Positions 45,213-57,610 of a DNA stretch of 64,000 nt are shown here, one piece after another; positions within the stretch are counted from its first letter, which is position 1; each line of letters begins with the position of its first letter. A program made the position numbers and the translations under genes. The DNA is from Prochilodus magdalenae (lineage: Eukaryota; Chordata; Actinopteri; Characiformes; Prochilodontidae), in assembly GCA_024036415.1 (NCBI GenBank), contig JAMWET010003453.1:16001-80000 (forward strand). Direction: 5' to 3'. The notes beneath the pieces are model-generated. The model searched no databases and was not told where the DNA came from. It was given only the letters and a program-made list of their open reading frames with translations.

Positions 45213-45539
45213 GATGGGAGGGGGAGGTGGATGTGGAAGTGGAGCATTTGCAAACAATCTCCATTTCCGCCGGCGTGTGTGTGCTGATCCTTCACCGCTC
45301 AGGCTTCCTGCTCTCAGGCTGAAAACAGCACAGGAAGCTCTCGGACACGGTCACACAGCCGGGCTGCTTATCCTCAGGGTCACTGTTCTGAACCTGCGCT
45401 GTCTCTCTGAAGTTTGGGCCTGGGAGCTTCTTCCCTCCAGGAGCAGAGAGCCTGGGCGTGGGTCCAGGGCAGTGTTTCTGAGTTTGATTATTACTCAGAT
45501 CCTGTTTGTTTAGTGAAAGTGGTTTAGCTTTGTGTTTCT
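45213..45539. other. intronic non-coding sequence
   Basis: About 330 bp of balanced composition between repeat blocks. No splice-flanked exon or family motif is visible in its frames. Confidence 0.4.
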
Positions 45540-46060
45540 CAGCCACTTGATTGATTTGTCTCTGTTTCTTTCTCTTATTCTTTCTCTTTTTTTTCTCTCT
45601 CTCTATCCCTCTTTATGTATCTTCCTGCTTTCCTGTCATTCTCTCTCTTGTTTTTCTTTCTTTTCCTCTCACTCTTTCACCCTATCTATTCTTTCTCCTC
45701 TGTTCCTTTGCCCCATTTCACTTTACTCTTTCCTCCCTCTGACCTCTCGTTTTTACTAACCTGTCTTTTTTTTCTCTTTTGTTTTGCCATTTCTCTCACT
45801 CTAATATTTTGTTCCTTTCTGTCTTTTGTTTCCATCTGTTTGTCTGCATCTTTTTTTCTTTTTCTCTCTGTCCTTCTTTCCTTTACTCTCCTCTTTTTCT
45901 CTGTTATTTCTCTCCTTTTATTTTTTCTCTCTCTCTGTCTCTCTCTCTGATGTGGTTTAGTGATGTGTCTTGCACCGTTGTGTAATGTAGAGAGAGAGAG
46001 AGAGAGAGAGACAGAGAGCGGGAGGGAGGGAGAGAAAGAGAGAGAGAGAGAGAGAAAGGA
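45540..46060. repeat. pyrimidine tract followed by a GA tract
   Basis: A CT/TTCT-rich region (45550-45950) is followed after 40 bp by AGAGAG runs (45989-46012) and GGGAGGGAGAGAAAGAGAG (46019-46058). The change from pyrimidine- to purine-rich on one strand allows the two tracts to pair as a long imperfect hairpin. Open frames here are composition artefacts. Confidence 0.85.
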
Positions 46061-46989
46061 GTGACAGCTCTCTTATTCACAGTGTCGTGTCCATCAGCAC
46101 AGAGATAAACTCTGAGGTGCAGAGAAAAGGCCTGGCGGTCCGGGCTGCTAGAGGGGGCACTAAAGCTTTTGTCCTTTTTTCTCTTTTCTGTCGTTGCCTT
46201 TCTCCAAACAGTGCTAGGGAACCCACAGCCCTCTGGAGTCAGAGCGAGTTTAGAGGCAGATGTGATGAGCTGTGTCCTCCTCAGTAATAGCCTGCATGGT
46301 GGACTGTAATAGAGGGAGTCTGATTCTTCACTCACTCTTTCTTTCAGGAGAAACTATAAAGCACACTAAAAATAGGTGCAGGGCGTGTAGACCTTCCTCC
46401 TGTGAGGGACCCTCAGGGCCCTCTAACCCTCCCTATGACCTCTGTAGGCTTAAAAACAGGCCTGCCAGTTTTAGTTTCATTTGGATTTCATCTTCATGCT
46501 TCATATTTAGTCCCTGCCTATTTAAAATGTGTCCGGATGAATCCGGATGAATTAAGGTGAGCTTACTCGATGGTTAGGGCTTCAGGAGCTGCACAGAAAG
46601 CTTTACAGTTTATTAACCAGCTTGGATGAAGCGACAGGCCTTGAGACCCTGCTGCTGAGTGATATTGCTAACTGACGGAGGTGCACTCCAGGTGGGGCTA
46701 GTAGGCTGCTATGCTAGCTAAAGGCTAAATTTAGCATGAGCTTTTTGACTGCTACTAGTCATCCCACTTCGTCATTGTGTTGTTAAGGCGTGTCTGCTGG
46801 CGCGCAAACACGCATCGGCAGGTGCGCACGTTACAAATCGCTTTGCGGTGTATGTCATAGATGTCATATCCCTTCGCCAAATCAGTATCAGAACGTTTCT
46901 CTAGAACCAGAAGCACCAGACCACAGCAGGGGGACACAGCTTTCCAGAATAATAGACCTGCACCAAATCAGATCAAGATGAAATGGAAT
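46061..46989. other. intronic non-coding sequence, nothing recognised
   Basis: No supported gene or repeat. Open frames up to about 90 codons lack motifs. Confidence 0.45.
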
Positions 46990-47925
46990 GGCTGTGTATC
47001 AAATCTAGTCTAGTCTAGTCTAATAATCCAGCCTAGTGTAGTCTAGTAGTCTAGTGTAGTCTAGTAATCCAGTCTAGGCTTGTAATCCAGCCTAGTTTAG
47101 TCTACTGAAGTCTAGTATAGTCTACTGTGCTCTAGTAATCCAGTCTAGTCTACTGTAGTCTAGTAATCCAATCTAGTCTACTGTAGTCTTGTCTAGTCTA
47201 GTCTAGTCTACTGTAGTCTAGTAATCCAGTCTAGTCTACTGTGGTCTAATAATCCAATCTAGTCGAGTGTAGCCTTGTCACGTCTAGTCTACTGTAGTCT
47301 AGTAATCCAGTCTACTGTAGTCTAGTCTACTGTAGTCTAGTATAGTCTACTGTGGTCCAGTAATCCAGTCTAGTATAGTCTACTGTGGTCTAGTAATCCA
47401 GTCTAGTCTAGTCTACTGTAGTCTAGTAATCTAGTCTAGTCTACTGTAGTCTAGTAATCTAGTCTAGTCTACTGTAGTCTAGTAATCCAGTCTAGTCTAG
47501 TCTACTGTGGTCTAGTAATCCAGCCTGGTATATTCTACTGTGGTCTAGTAATCCAGTCTAGTATAGTCTACTGTAGTCTAGTAATCCAGTCTAGTCTAGT
47601 CTACTGTAGTCTAGTAATCCAGTCTAGTCTAGTCTACTGTGGTCTAGTAATCCAGTCTAGTCTACTGTGGTCTAATAATCCAGTCTAGTATAGTCTACTG
47701 TAGTCTAGTAATCCAGTCTAGTCTAGTCTACTGTAGTCTAGTAATCCAGTCTAGTCTAGTCTACTGTGGTCTAGTAATCCAGTCTAGTCTAGTCTACTGT
47801 AGTCTAGTAATCCAGTCTAGTCTAGTCTACTGTAGTCTAGTAATCCAGTCCAGTCTAGTCTACTGTAGTCTAGTAATCCAGTCTAGTCTAGTGTAGTCTA
47901 GTAATTGAGGTCTAGTCTACGCTAC
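46990..47925. repeat. CTAG-rich minisatellite (28-33 bp, built from GTCTA pentamers)
   Basis: Direct repeats of a unit made of GTCTACTGTAGTCTAGTAAT and CCAGTCTAGTCTA, 33 bp long, or 28 bp when one GTCTA pentamer is absent. Units are degenerate at the left (46990-47300) and more regular towards 47880. The array is dense in the palindromic tetramer CTAG and in CTACTGTAGT, itself close to an inverted repeat. Stops (TAG, TAA) occur in the unit, so there are no open frames. Confidence 0.95.
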
Positions 47926-50900
47926 ACTGTGGATAAGTATAATGTGTGGAACTTGAGCTCTGTGTGAAACTACATACTGGAGTGTGTACTGTGGTTCAGT
48001 GGTTCGCTGCGATGCGTTGGAGGAGTGAGTGTGTTGGAGTGTGCTGGTGAGCTGCCAGTGTGAAGTGATTGTGGCTTTGGAGAGCTCTCGTCAGTGAGGT
48101 TAAGGTTACCGCGCTGGTCTGCACCCTGACCACCTATTACAGCCTCCCTGCACCACAGTCTGCCCAGAGTGTGTGTTCGTTTCCTCTCACAACAAAACCG
48201 TCACGCCGTTCGGCTTTCTGTCCTACTCTGTCTTACTGCACTGACGACACACAGATATAATCCCCTTCACTAATTCTGAACAGAGCTGCTGATTTTCTGT
48301 GTGTCGCACTAGTGTCATTTCAGAGGATTTAGTGCCTCTGTGTATTAGTTACAGGGCTGGTCTGCTGTACGTGTTCGTCATGGTGGCGTCTGATTCTGTG
48401 TTTAGAAAAAAAAATGCAAAACATATCAGTGGTAATTGCACCACTTTCTGAGTACACCACTTTCCATGCTGCCGCTGGGGCTAAAAGAGCAGGAGGTTGG
48501 GGAAAGCATGTGTGTGAGCCCTTTACATTATTAAAATTTGCTCATGGCAAAATTGACCAAAACTGACTGATGAAAAATCATCCCAGATATGTAAGTTGTA
48601 ATATGTTGTATGGTGCTATGTTTAGCTCCTGGTGTAGGCGATGCTAAAGCCAGCATCACCAAGGCCTGTTAATTGTGGAGTCTGGTAGTGGATATAGAGG
48701 AAAATGCGGGCACTGCTGCCACCACTTCTGCCTGACTTGAACCGTATGTCGCGATCACTGCTGCATTCTGGGGGAAGAATCAGGAATAAAAACTGCAAAC
48801 CAACCAAATCAAAGCCTCTACAGTGAAACTGTGGTGGTGACGAATAACACCACAGGGTAACCTGCTGTATAGGCTCCTCTGGTTATTTATAACACCAGGT
48901 CACAGTAGCCAAAGACAATGGAGGTGATGATGATCCAGTTTCATAGTGATGTCAGAAATATCTCGCTTCTTCTATGGTAGCATGTTAGTGGCTGATATTT
49001 CAGAGCATATGCCCGAATACTCCACATCACCTTGTCACTTCTGAAGTGCTCTGAATTATTATTAATACTTTCTGTGGATCATACAGGCCTGTTTTCCACC
49101 TGAGCACGAGTGAAGCTTAAACCTCCTAGAAATCTAGTTCACTCTCTCTCTTCCATGTGACGTTATATTTAAAGTCATTACGAAATGGTTACTAAAATAT
49201 GAATAGTGCTGGTGTAGTAGTTGCAGAGCAGCGTGTGGATGCGGCTCTTCTAGTTACGTTGCTGTTAACAGTGTCATGTTTAAAACCTGCTGTAAAATGA
49301 TTACGTTAGGAGGTGTAAGGATTGCGCTGGTTTTTCTTACAGTCTGATATGTTAAAAGTTTATTGCCTGGTATGAATTGATGGTGTGTTCAGGGAAAAGA
49401 GCTGTAGTTTATTTATTAATTAGATTTTTTGTGTATTAACACTTTGTAGTGCGCTGAAAAATACAATTTCAGAACCGAAACCGAAAAAATATATATTGTA
49501 TTTTTTCTGTTCGTAGGGATTATTTCAAAAACGTATGTAAATCAGTACGTAGTTTTACCTTTATGTTTATCTGACGATTTATTTTTGCTTTTAATTGCCG
49601 TGCTACACTTAAACTAGGGTCCTAATATGGTTTCCCCGTTTCCTCTTTTCTTTACTGTGTTGTAAGTTACTGTGCAAAGTGAATATATACTTATTGTACA
49701 CACCAGTAGGAGAAAATCCACGGAAAGTATGTAGTGCGTGATATGCCTCACTGGGGTTCCAGATCTTCTCTCTGTTACATGATGATGTCATCTTGTAACA
49801 CAATCATTACTGCCCACCTACTTCTTCACACACCCTTACACAGTGCAACTGCAGCTTCTCTGGGGCTTGACCAGTTAGAACAGTGAGGATGAGCTGACCA
49901 ACTGGAGCACGCTGGACTCATCAGGAGGCGGGGCTTAAAGACACAGGCGCTCTAACAGATGTTTAGTATGAGCAAAGAATATTGTGTTTGGGGGGGAAAT
50001 GAAAGCATATAGATCTATTCTACTAGAGCCCAATAATAAAATTATTCCCAAAAGGGGCATTGTATTTTCCCTCTGGCACAATAGCTGTTTTTTTCTGCAT
50101 CTGATTGTATTTAACTTTTTTGGTATAGCACATTTTCTAATTCCTAACGAATAAAAAGAGAAACGGATACTCCAGTGTTGTACTGCAGCATGCCCGTTAA
50201 ACACAGTACCATGTTACAGTATCATTCAGACGCAGTGGTTCACACAGGTTAGCCTCGGGTCATTCTTATGTCACACACGCAGACCGTTTCCTCATACGGA
50301 GGGCAGCTAGCGTTGCTGAACTGCATGGGAAAACAGGAAACGTGTGGATCTAGGTGCCATCTTATCTCATTTGCTCCCGGTTGTGTCTGCTGGTTGAACT
50401 GCATCCTTCATCCGCTGAGAGGCTTTCCTCGTGCTTTTCATCCACACAGACACGCACGCACGCAGAGGCTGCATGGGAACATTCATCTTTCAGACGATAT
50501 TTTATAAACGAAGCCTCTTTACGGCAAAATAACTGCTCCATTTGTCAGACTAACAGATTTCAGATGTGTTCTTCTGGAAGAGGGTACACAGGGTTTCTGC
50601 AGTAGTGATTAGAGCCTTGGTGTCTGATTAGCTTCATTGGAATATTCTCACATTTTTCAGCCTAATCTTTACCTGATGTGTCTGTCGAAAGTGGTAGATT
50701 AGCATGTGTAAAAAATGTCTGTGTGTTTAACACTGGCTACAAATGAACTTCTAATAGATTACAGATAGGGCAGTTGCAGAAGCTTTCCCAAGACGTCAGT
50801 TACCTTCGGTTAATAAACGTACTTTGAGGTCAGGCGTATTAATTAACCTGACTCTATAGATGGACTAAAAACGCTGGACGCTGGAGCTTTGAGCAGGATG

Positions 50901-53545
50901 GAGTTGGGACCTGACGCTTTGGTGTTACTCATCTTATTAGAGACTGCGTGTTCTTTCCCTGTGACGGTTTTATGAGTTTGATAAAGCTAAGCTCTAGTGG
51001 AAGATCTTTTGGAAAAAGCAGATGATGGTCATGTGTATTGATTCCAGCAAGTTGCGACCTCCCGGTGATCTTTACACATAATCCTGCTTTCTGGAAGGAG
51101 CTGTGAGGTTGATTTGGATTCAGGCGTGCCCATTTAACCCTATTACTTCGAATGTAGCCATCCACCAAGGTGTGTTTACCAAGGTTTTTCCTGATTGTGG
51201 TTTTCGGTTCTTGACTTTGTTCCTGGATTGCTCTTTATGGTTAATTTTGCCTGGTTGCCAAACTTTTTGCATCTTTTGGACTACGCCTTTGGATTGTGCT
51301 TTTACAGTAAACCTTTTTAACCTCATCTGCTCACATCCCTTGGTCAGAGATGTTTGTTTATTTGAGCTGTTGCCAGTTGGGAGCTGCTACTATGTATCGA
51401 TGAAGCTAGCTTGTACTTTATCCCGGGTCCACTTGTACCATGTCGCATTTGGAAAGCAGACCCGAGCGAAACGTGCCATTTGGGCTTGTGTGTGAATGGG
51501 TGGAGCCTAACGGCTTTAGGCTGAACAGTTTTAATGCAATCTTGCAAACTTCGTATCGTTTCCAGGATTGTGACCAGCTGAGTTATAGAGCCTTTCAGAA
51601 TGGTGCTTACGTTTTATTGATGGCTGTATGTCATACAGAGTCAGAAATCACTCACGCATGTCTGTTAACAACGCCACACCGTTGGAAGCAGACGTTTGAG
51701 GATTCGGACATTGCTGAGCAGCCATGGTTTTCAGCTGGGCACCCCTCCTAAAGCATCACTGTGTTAGGATCAGCTTAACTGTCGGCTGTGAATCAATTCA
51801 AACTCCTGCAACCTCACCTGGCCTGATCCTCCAGTTGCCATGTTGCAGCAAGTCACTGTTTTGGGCTTGAATCAATGACTCTGTCAGAGCCGACTGCTCC
51901 TTTGCTTCTTTCCCTCCATAAGGAAAAGACATGGGTGCATTCTTCAGTCTAAACACCTGCAGAAAATGCCAGACAGAGACATTCCTGCGTTGTCTAGCTG
52001 GCCTTCTGGCATTTGCTATATGCATCGCACATAACGTCTGAGAGAGTGCAGACCTTGGGTAGGACCCAGCGTATGTAAATCACCAGATCAAACTCGTCCA
52101 GACAGGATTGACTTGAGGGTTCGCTGATGTTCTCCCTAAAGGGAGAGACTTTGACCTGACCAAAGAAACCTACCCGTTTACTGTTAGTATAAAGATATTT
52201 CAGTCACATGGTCTTTCACAATGTGACGTTCCTTTAGGACCCCCCTGAGTTTTTGACAGACATCAGTCTTGGCTGGGATAATTGAGACCGCAAAGCTTAT
52301 TTTTGAAGTGGTATGCCGCTTATTAAAATTTGGGAGCTCGTTGTTTTGAGTTATGTAGGACTCATCATGTAGATCCAAGCCAGGGTTATGAAGTTCATCC
52401 GAATGGTGCCAGCTGTTAGAAGTGTTCTTCGCACTTTCGCAGCTGACGTTGCCTGTCACTTCCCCACAGCACAGGGTTGCTAAAAGCGTCACAAAGGCGT
52501 TCGGTAATGTTCATACGATCCACACGCTCACAGTAATGCACTACAGGAACTGTAGGGGGCGATATGGTTTCTATACGTCTAATTAAACATAGCCGTCCTC
52601 AGGTACAAGAACAGGGCCGTTCAGGAAAAGATGAGGTTGCGGGATACCATCTTTATCTTGACAGCCAAAGTGTAATGAATGAAGTTACACAGAACAGAAT
52701 TGGGTGGCACACCAACTATACCGTCCGGTGAAGCGGAGGAGCTTCTCTGGTGCAGATAAAGAAGTATCAGTCATGTGGATGAATGTATGTGCAATGGCTG
52801 CAGCAATGTGAGAGAAGCTAACTCAAATACATAGTCAGTAGATTCCTCGGCTAAAGCAGAAGGAGGCTTCCGGTGAGCCTTGGACTGGGTCTGTATTAAC
52901 CTACACCGTATGCACACTCTGGTATTTTCATGAAGCAGCCTGTCTTTTCCACCGCTCCGTTTCCTCATAGTTCTCCCGCCTGCCTGCAGCTCGCCTGTTG
53001 TTTTAGGCAGCAGGGCGGTACTGCGCTTCTGAGTTAGACAGCTAAACCGTCCGTGCGGAATCCACTGATTCACCCACCCTGGAATGCGCCAGCCAGGCAC
53101 AGGAAGTGACGTCATTTCCCCCACTGTCTCCCGCCGCTCCACTCTCTCTGGAGAGGAGACGCCACCTGTCCCCAGCGCCAAGGAGACGACAGTTTTCCGT
53201 GCGTTTAGCCCAAAGCTAACTTTTTTTTTTTAAGTGGAAGAAGGAAAAGTCCTTGACATTATGCGCCTTCACATTCTAATACTTTCCAGTAGCCGTGCAG
53301 TGTAAACACCACCCGGGCCAAAGCTCTGCAGAGCAACAGTAGGTACGACGGACCCGAGAAATGTTGTCCTTTTGAAATGAATATGGGTCTGTGAGCACAA
53401 AGCAGCTATGAGAGCTGGGAAAAAAGAATTTGCTGGCTTTCTTTTCCACACAGCAGACATGCACAAACCTGGGGACCCTGCACAGATGCTATGTAATTTA
53501 AAATTAAAAACATCAGTGCCCTTTAAAGCACAATGCTGTTTATTT
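47926..53545. other. intronic non-coding sequence, no supported gene
   Basis: The longest stretch of ordinary, apparently unique sequence in intron 1 (5.6 kb). Open frames of 130-136 codons (51103-51495 plus, 52771-53181 minus) show no domain, signal peptide or splice-flanked homology. A stretch near 51180-51330 with repeated TTTTGGATTG/CTGGTTGCC words faintly resembles a retroelement terminal region but lacks paired ends. Confidence 0.5.
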
Positions 53546-53583
53546 ACTGTGTGTGTGTGTGTGTGAGTATATGTGTATATGTA

Positions 53584-53626
<43 letters not shown>

Positions 53627-53640
53627 ACATGTGTATATAT

Positions 53641-53671
<31 letters not shown>

Positions 53672-53727
53672 AGTACATGTATATATATGTGTGTGTGTGT
53701 GTGTGTGTGAGTATATGTGTATATGTA

Positions 53728-53759
<32 letters not shown>

Positions 53760-53769
53760 AGTATATGTG

Positions 53770-53815
<46 letters not shown>

Positions 53816-53821
53816 TACATG

Positions 53822-53865
<44 letters not shown>

Positions 53866-53949
53866 TACATGTGTGTGTATATATATGTGTGTGTGTGTGT
53901 GTGAGTACATGTGTGTGTATATATATATGTGTGTGTGTGAGTACATGTG

Positions 53950-53993
<44 letters not shown>

Positions 53994-54077
53994 TACATGT
54001 GTGTATATATATGTGTGTGTGTGAGTATATGTGTATATGTATGTATGTGTGTGTGTGTGTGTGTGTGAGTATATGTG

Positions 54078-54121
<44 letters not shown>

Positions 54122-54127
54122 TACATG

Positions 54128-54161
<34 letters not shown>

Positions 54162-54175
54162 AGTACATGTGTGTG

Positions 54176-54211
<36 letters not shown>

Positions 54212-54291
54212 AGTACATGTGTGTATATATATATGTGTGTGTGAGTACATGTGTATATATGTGTGTGTGTGTGTGTGTGAGTACATGTGTG

Positions 54292-54329
<38 letters not shown>

Positions 54330-54389
54330 TGTACATGTATGTGTGTGTGTGTGTGTGTGTGAGTATATGTATGTATGTGTGTGTGTGTC

Positions 54390-54431
<42 letters not shown>

Positions 54432-54487
54432 TATATGTATATATGTGTGTGTGTGTATGTATGTGTGTGTATGTGTGGGTGTTTCTG
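53546..54487. repeat. compound (TG)n array with GAGTACATG / GAGTATATG modules
   Basis: TGTGTG tracts alternate about 18 times with GAGTACATGTGTATATATG or GAGTATATGTGTATATGTATG. The module length is roughly 40-60 bp and varies through the TG count. The region is alternating purine-pyrimidine almost throughout, a strong Z-DNA candidate with TA-rich unwinding points. His/Thr and Cys/Val frames of up to 453 codons are artefacts; one of them (53269-54630, minus) runs beyond the array but its non-repetitive ends have no domain. Confidence 0.95.
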
Positions 54488-54639
54488 TGTGGGGGGCCGG
54501 GGCGGAGGGGTTCTAATTTGGTTACCAGTGAATAGGTAACTATACAGATATTGTTAAATAGAAATTGTGCACCGATTTTTACAGGGAGGTGTGACGGTTC
54601 ACCATAGAGGATGTGTTGAGTTTGCTTCATGACAGGCTC

Positions 54640-54940
54640 AGTTGAAAGTTACTGAAATATTGAAGCATGGTTCCCATATAGTATCAAACTGACTGGTATT
54701 AGCTCTGAGCTTTTCCAGCTGAAGGTGATCCATAATCTCCTTCATCAGACCGAAGTGCCTGACTGACAGTCTGCATTCTGATCTGTTTCTCCGAAGGCCG
54801 TTCAAGCACGCGGAGGTGATAAATTGACTTGGAGAATTAAAACTTAATTTGTTGGGGGTTTTAAAATATTCTGTATTGAATCTCTTTCGGCCCAGAGTTT
54901 GTAATTGAGCGGTTTGACTGCTGATGTGTCCTGCCACAGA
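54640..54940 (-). pseudogene. LINE ORF2-like C-terminal fragment, copy 1
   Basis: On the minus strand a frame reads MKEIMDHLQLEKLRANTSQF then DTIWEPCFNI. The pattern of a basic/leucine helix, LEKLR, and F-x-x-I-W-x-P-F-N resembles the last residues of L1/Tx1-type ORF2 proteins. The same reading is kept in copies at about 57000 and 57300. There is no reverse-transcriptase motif nearby, so only the 3' end of an element can be present. The assignment to L1/Tx1 is tentative. Confidence 0.45.
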
Positions 54941-55534
54941 GGATCATTTATACAGATATTTATTTGCATGTTTTATAATTTGCTTGTAAACAAACCTGTT
55001 AATCTTAAACCTGACAATTTGAAAAGCTCATGTGGAGTTTGATTAAATTTGCCTGACTCGGCTGTGCTACCGGGGACGTCTCTAGGGTAGTGGGGTGGGC
55101 ACTGTCAGACCTGTAGCGGGTGTTATGTCCTGTTAACCCGTTTGTGTATTGTCTGCTGATGGTTCTGCTGTTCTGATACTTGGTTGTAGGCCCGTTTTCT
55201 GTCAGGTGGGTTAAATGTCAGTGTTGCTAACGGGCCCTGAAGCAGACCGATGACCTGAGTGACCTGAAGCTCAGTATTTAACCCCAGAACTTTTAGTCTA
55301 TACTGGAGGTTGATTGTATGTGGTTCGATTATTCCAGCGCTCATGGCGTATGAACAGGGGTAACCTTTGGCCCAGATGACTCTGTAAGGACTGTGGCCCG
55401 TGAGCAGCACAACAGGTGCTGCCTATTAACACCACTAATTCCTCCGTCTCCACTGCAGCAGCACCAGCGCAGATACTGGACAGTTGCTCCAGTGAATGTG
55501 GAGCGTTTAGGAGCGACTGTCTGGAGAAACACTT

Positions 55535-55544
<10 letters not shown>
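54941..55544. other. intronic non-coding sequence, nothing recognised
   Basis: No gene or named repeat is visible between the LINE-like fragment and the GA tract. Confidence 0.45.
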
Positions 55545-55575
<31 letters not shown>

Positions 55576-55630
55576 CCTTTCAGCTGAATGGTTACAGTGT
55601 GTTAGAGAGGAGAGGAATCTGTGCTCACTG

Positions 55631-55675
<45 letters not shown>

Positions 55676-55934
55676 TTTCTCCCTCTTTCTCTCTCTCTCT
55701 CTCGCTCTGTCTCACATTCACTTTGTCTCCTTTCTCTTTTTTATCCTTTCTTTTTTCTTATTTTCTCAAACTCCTTTTTTTTTATTTTCTCTCTCTCTCC
55801 CCTCTCACATGCCCTTTCTCACACTTTCACCCTGTCTTGCTCTCTCTCACATTCCGTCTTTTGTATTCATCTTCTTTCCGTCTTGTTGCTCTCTGTAATT
55901 TCTTCGCTCTGTGGTAGATGCCTCTTAATAGTCC

Positions 55935-56000
<66 letters not shown>
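55545..56000. repeat. GA, CT and GT microsatellite cluster
   Basis: (GA)n at 55542-55572, (CT)n at 55636-55672 with a pyrimidine tract to about 55910, then (GT)n at 55938-56000. GA followed by CT on one strand again forms a potential hairpin. Open frames are composition artefacts. Confidence 0.92.
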
Positions 56001-56007
<7 letters not shown>

Positions 56008-56969
56008 TGAGTCTGTGGAAACTCTGACGTGAGCGAGTGAGGGAGAGAGGGAGAGAGGCGAGTGTGTCTCGACTGCGCTGCTCAGTCCAGGAAACTCCCT
56101 TAGAACAACAAGGCATGGCTGCTTTCCAGAGAGTTCCACTGGAGCCGCGTCTTCACACCACACACGCTCATGGTGTTATAATTTCTAGCACATGTGGAGT
56201 GTCACAATCTCAGACAAAGAATCTAAATCACAGCGAGAAACAAAAATTAGAAAGGATGGATTGAAAACACTGCCGAGAGCAGATGAACAGAGGGAGCGTT
56301 AGCCATGTGGAGCTGTCGCAGTTTCTCTGAGGGACGGCTACATGAAAGTTGTTGGTGTCGACTAATCGCTGCTGACATCATGAATAAAACACATGTGAAG
56401 GGACGCTCTGCAAGAAACGAGTTTAAAAATATCTGCAACATCCACAAATCAGTGCAGCACAAGGCGTTTCCAACAAGCCCTGGGCTGCGTTGCTAGCCTT
56501 CAGGAAGCTGGAGATATGGAATCCGGAATCTGTCTGATTTGTATCCGACTTAGCCGCACCCCAGGCATTCTCGCTGAGAAGCTGGCCCACAGCGAAGACC
56601 CGGAGAACATTAGAATGACATAACTCGGTGAAAATAAAAGTAACTGATGTAAAACTCTACAGCATGAGGGGGTTATATCATGCCGGCCGCCATTTTGGAA
56701 ATTCTTGTGTTTAAGCTAGGAGCTAGGCTAGATGCTAACGCTTTCTTTTCCTTTTACTGTTTATTGGTGGTTTTAATATACAAACTTCTTCCGGTACAAA
56801 CACAATGTATCATACGTAGACTTGTATTTTCCCAAGGGTACAATGTTCCCTTACTTATAAAAGAACATAAACCCAGACACATATAAATTTCAGTAAATAA
56901 ACAAGTAAATATAACACACTCGCACACACAGACACATAGAGACCTCAGTAAGCCATCAACAAGCCATCT
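56001..56969. other. intronic non-coding sequence
   Basis: No supported gene. The part from about 56720 to 56970 (AT-rich, ending in ACACACAGACACATAG) lies downstream of the LINE-like C-termini on their strand and could be a 3' untranslated end of that element. Confidence 0.4.
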
Positions 56970-57610
56970 GCATACTCTGTTTGCTACATGACCGGTTCAG
57001 TTGAATGGTTCCCATATAGTATCAAATTTGCTGGTATTAGCTCTGAGTTTTTCCAGTTGAAGGTGATCCATAATCTCCTTCATCAGGCTGAAGTCTACAT
57101 ATGCTTCTCCGAAGGCCATTCAAAGTGTACATGCGGTTGATAAGTTGACGGTTTTTTAATTAATTTATTTTTAATATGCTTCAGATTTAAACTATGGATC
57201 AGAATATAAGCACGTCCTATTATAGCCATACCTGATGCTAGTTATTAACTGGTTCCCATATAGGATTAAATTTACTGGTTGAGTTTTTTACCTCAGAGTT
57301 TTTCCAATTGAAGGTGATCCATAATCTCCTTCATCAGGCTAAAGTGCCAGACTGACAGTCTAGAGTCTACATATGCTTCTCCGAAGGCCGTTCAAAGTAT
57401 ACATGCAGTTGATAAGTTGACGGTTTTGTAGCTTAAAATTAATTTATTTTTAATATGCTTCAGATTTAAACTATGGATCAGAATATAAGCACTTCCTATT
57501 ATATCCATACCTGATGCTAGTTATTGACTGGTTCCCAGTTTTTTACCTCAGAGTTTTTCCAATTGAAGCTGATCCATAATCTCCTTCATCAGAGCTGCTG
57601 GTTCCAGTTC
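56970..57610 (-). pseudogene. LINE ORF2-like C-terminal fragment, tandem copies 2-4
   Basis: Three tandem partial copies begin near 57005, 57245 and 57530 on the plus strand. Each carries GGTTCCCA, TTTTTCCA-TTGAAG and TGATCCATAATCTCCTTCAT. Between them ATGGATCAGAATATAAGCAC and TACCTGATGCTAGTTATT recur 275-280 bp apart. On the minus strand copy 2 reads MKEIMDHLQLEKLRANTSKF then DTIWEPF followed closely by a stop, supporting a former protein end. Later copies have small deletions and frame breaks. Confidence 0.5.

Noticed and set aside
44217..45322. Open frames of 327-364 codons in several frames (Cys/Val-rich or His/Thr-rich)
   Set aside because: They are translations of (TG)n and (AC)n repeats; all frames and both strands are open, which is a composition artefact.
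46990..47925. CTAG array as a possible RNA gene cluster or telomere-like repeat
   Set aside because: The unit does not match telomeric or known structured RNA repeats and is a plain minisatellite.
51170..51335. Sequence resembling a retroelement terminal region (repeated TTTTGGATT, GCCTGGTTGCC)
   Set aside because: No paired terminal repeat, no primer-binding site and no retroelement coding sequence nearby.
51103..51495. 130-codon cysteine/leucine-rich frame that might be a membrane protein
   Set aside because: No conserved motif, and the surrounding sequence looks non-coding.
53269..54630. 453-codon minus-strand open frame
   Set aside because: The body is a GT/CA array; the short non-repetitive ends have no domain and no start or splice context.
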